From: Bacteroidales bacterium
GTDB lineage: Bacteria > Bacteroidota > Bacteroidia > Bacteroidales > UBA932
DNA: 15,665 nt
NCBI GenBank assembly: GCA_017551215.1
Contig: JAFZMA010000100.1
Coordinates: forward strand, 1-15,665
Reading direction: 5' to 3'
Part shown: positions 14,404-15,665 of the stretch, piece after piece
Layout: every line of letters starts with the position of its first letter
Numbering within the stretch: the first letter of the stretch is position 1
Notes under the pieces: generated by a model
Told to the model about the DNA's origin: nothing
The model's database searches: none
What the model saw: only the letters and a program-made list of their open reading frames with translations
Made by a program: the position numbers and the translations under genes

Positions 14404-15665
14404 ATGGAGTTGCTGAAAAGAAAAATAGACACCGTACTTGCTGCTTGGAAGCAGAATCCACAGCGTAAGCCTCTTATTGTCAAGGGTGCAAGGCAGATTG
14501 GAAAGACCCGTTCCATCCAAGCGTTCGGGCAGGCGAATTATGAATCGGTCATAGAAATAAACTTTGTCCTACAGAAGAAGTTCCGCACGATTTTCGACAA
14601 CGGCTATGAGGTGGACACAATTATCAAGAACATATCCTTGCTAGAACCTTCTTGGAAATTCATTCCGCACAAGACACTCATCTTCTTTGACGAGCTTCAG
14701 AAATGTCCGGACTGCGCCACATCTCTCAAATCATTCAACGCAGATCCACGTTACGATGTGATTTGCTCCGGTTCCCTGATGGGTATCTATTATGAGGAGA
14801 TTGAGTCAAATGCTGTTGGAAACAAGGAGGATTACGAAATGCACTCTATGGATTTTGAGGAATTCCTGTGGGCCAAAGGCTATTCTGAGGCACAGGTAGA
14901 GGATCTTTATACCCACATGGTAAATCTCACGCCTTTCTCCGAATTGGAATTGTCAACCTATATGGATATCTTCCGTGACTATATGACCATAGGCGGCATG
15001 CCGGAGGTAGTGAAGATGTACATTGACAACGGCCACTTCGGCGGTACACTTGAGTTACTGCGACAACTTCTCCTTGACTACGAGGAAGATATCACCAAAT
15101 ACGCCAAGGAGTCGGACAAGGCCAAAATCCTGGCTGTTTACAGGCATATATCCACCTTCCTTGCCAAGACTAGCAAAAAGTATCAGATTACCAAAGTGGC
15201 CAAAGGCGCAAGGAATCGTGAATACATCGGAGCTGTGGAGTGGCTGAAAAAAGCAGGCGTGGTTAATGTTTGTTACCGCTTAAGTAATCCAGAAATCCCG
15301 CTCAAAGGCAACTATGACGCCGACACATACAAGATCTATTATCACGACACGGGTCTGCTCATCGCTTCCTTAGATGAAGAGGCCCAGGAAGATCTCCGGG
15401 CAAATAAAAACTTCGGTACCTATAAGGGAGCCATCTATGAGAACATCGTAGGAGAAATGCTTCGCAAATCCGGCTATGAGCAACTCTACTACTACAAGAA
15501 CGATAGTCCTGCCCTGGAAATGGATTTCTTTGTACGCGATTCCGACTCGCTTATACCTGTTGAGGTAAAAGCCAAAGATGGAGCTACTGCCTCACTGAAC
15601 CACCTCATCGATTGGCCGTCATACCCCGATATCTCATACGGCATCAAGTTCGGGTACAAGAATAT
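14404..15665 (+). CDS. AAA_14/DUF4143 ATP-binding protein (3' end outside window)
   Basis: Open from ATG 14404 to the right edge, about 420 codons, with no stop in the window. It begins MELLKRKIDTVLAAWKQNP. Walker A is GARQIGKT (28-35) and Walker B is LIFFDELQKC (Asp96-Glu97), followed by the SGSLMG sensor-like segment. This is the AAA_14 domain. The C-terminal half is DUF4143: ITIGG-like MTIGGMPEVV, IYYHDTGLL, and a PD-(D/E)XK-like motif of Asp374, Glu387 and Lys389 (EMDFF then VEVKAK). The family is widespread in Bacteroidota, usually in many copies per genome. Its role is unsettled, with DNA-related, mobile-element or toxin-antitoxin-like roles suggested. The gene has its own promoter with three in-phase operator-like repeats. 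It appears intact as far as it can be seen. Confidence 0.88.
   Translation, partial: MELLKRKIDTVLAAWKQNPQRKPLIVKGARQIGKTRSIQAFGQANYESVIEINFVLQKKFRTIFDNGYEVDTIIKNISLLEPSWKFIPHKTLIFFDELQKCPDCATSLKSFNADPRYDVICSGSLMGIYYEEIESNAVGNKEDYEMHSMDFEEFLWAKGYSEAQVEDLYTHMVNLTPFSELELSTYMDIFRDYMTIGGMPEVVKMYIDNGHFGGTLELLRQLLLDYEEDITKYAKESDKAKILAVYRHISTFLAKTSKKYQITKVAKGARNREYIGAVEWLKKAGVVNVCYRLSNPEIPLKGNYDADTYKIYYHDTGLLIASLDEEAQEDLRANKNFGTYKGAIYENIVGEMLRKSGYEQLYYYKNDSPALEMDFFVRDSDSLIPVEVKAKDGATASLNHLIDWPSYPDISYGIKFGYKN

Overview
The window looks like a Bacteroidales (Bacteroidota) chromosome segment of moderate GC, probably a gut-type organism. Evidence: a DUF5686 outer-membrane protein with a CarboxypepD_reg-like domain, a TPR-transmembrane-AraC regulator, a fimbrillin-like lipoprotein, an AAA_14/DUF4143 ATPase, TAnnTTTG-type promoter elements and few strong Shine-Dalgarno sites. 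I cannot name the species.

Region 1 (1-7391, all + strand, tightly packed): the last 14 codons of an unidentified gene, an MMPL/RND-type exporter, a CrtI/RetSat-like FAD oxidoreductase that overlaps it by an ATGA junction, a LolA-like periplasmic protein and a DUF5686 outer-membrane barrel. MMPL exporter + LolA-like carrier + phytoene-desaturase-like enzyme is the combination seen in aryl-polyene/flexirubin pigment clusters. This is therefore probably the distal end of such a cluster, with the synthase and acyltransferase genes to the left of the window.

Region 2 (7399-12035, + strand): an accessory-looking cassette. A membrane regulator (lipobox, TPR region, one TM helix, C-terminal AraC HTH) is followed by a promoter-like site with two 10-bp direct repeats 22 bp apart. 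Then comes a compact set of a secreted 187-aa protein of unknown function, a 42-aa mini-protein that starts inside the previous stop codon, and a 752-aa fimbrillin-like lipoprotein. The lipoprotein gene is visibly more AT-rich than region 1. This cassette is the best candidate for an undescribed system: sensor, repeats that may be its target, and a secreted or surface output that includes a peptide ending in a Gly-Gly motif plus a short acidic tail.

Region 3 (12036-13517): a cytosolic M20 dipeptidase gene with an inverted repeat ending next to its start codon, and a bidirectional terminator shared with the convergent gene on its right.

Region 4 (13518-15665): a - strand exported protein of unknown function whose natural ATG is separated from its reading frame by one base in a poly-T tract; then a 302-bp intergenic stretch holding four adjacent small hairpins, a very strong terminator hairpin and three operator-like repeats spaced exactly 32 bp apart; then a + strand AAA_14/DUF4143 ATPase that runs off the right edge. 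No tRNA, rRNA, CRISPR array or insertion sequence was seen.
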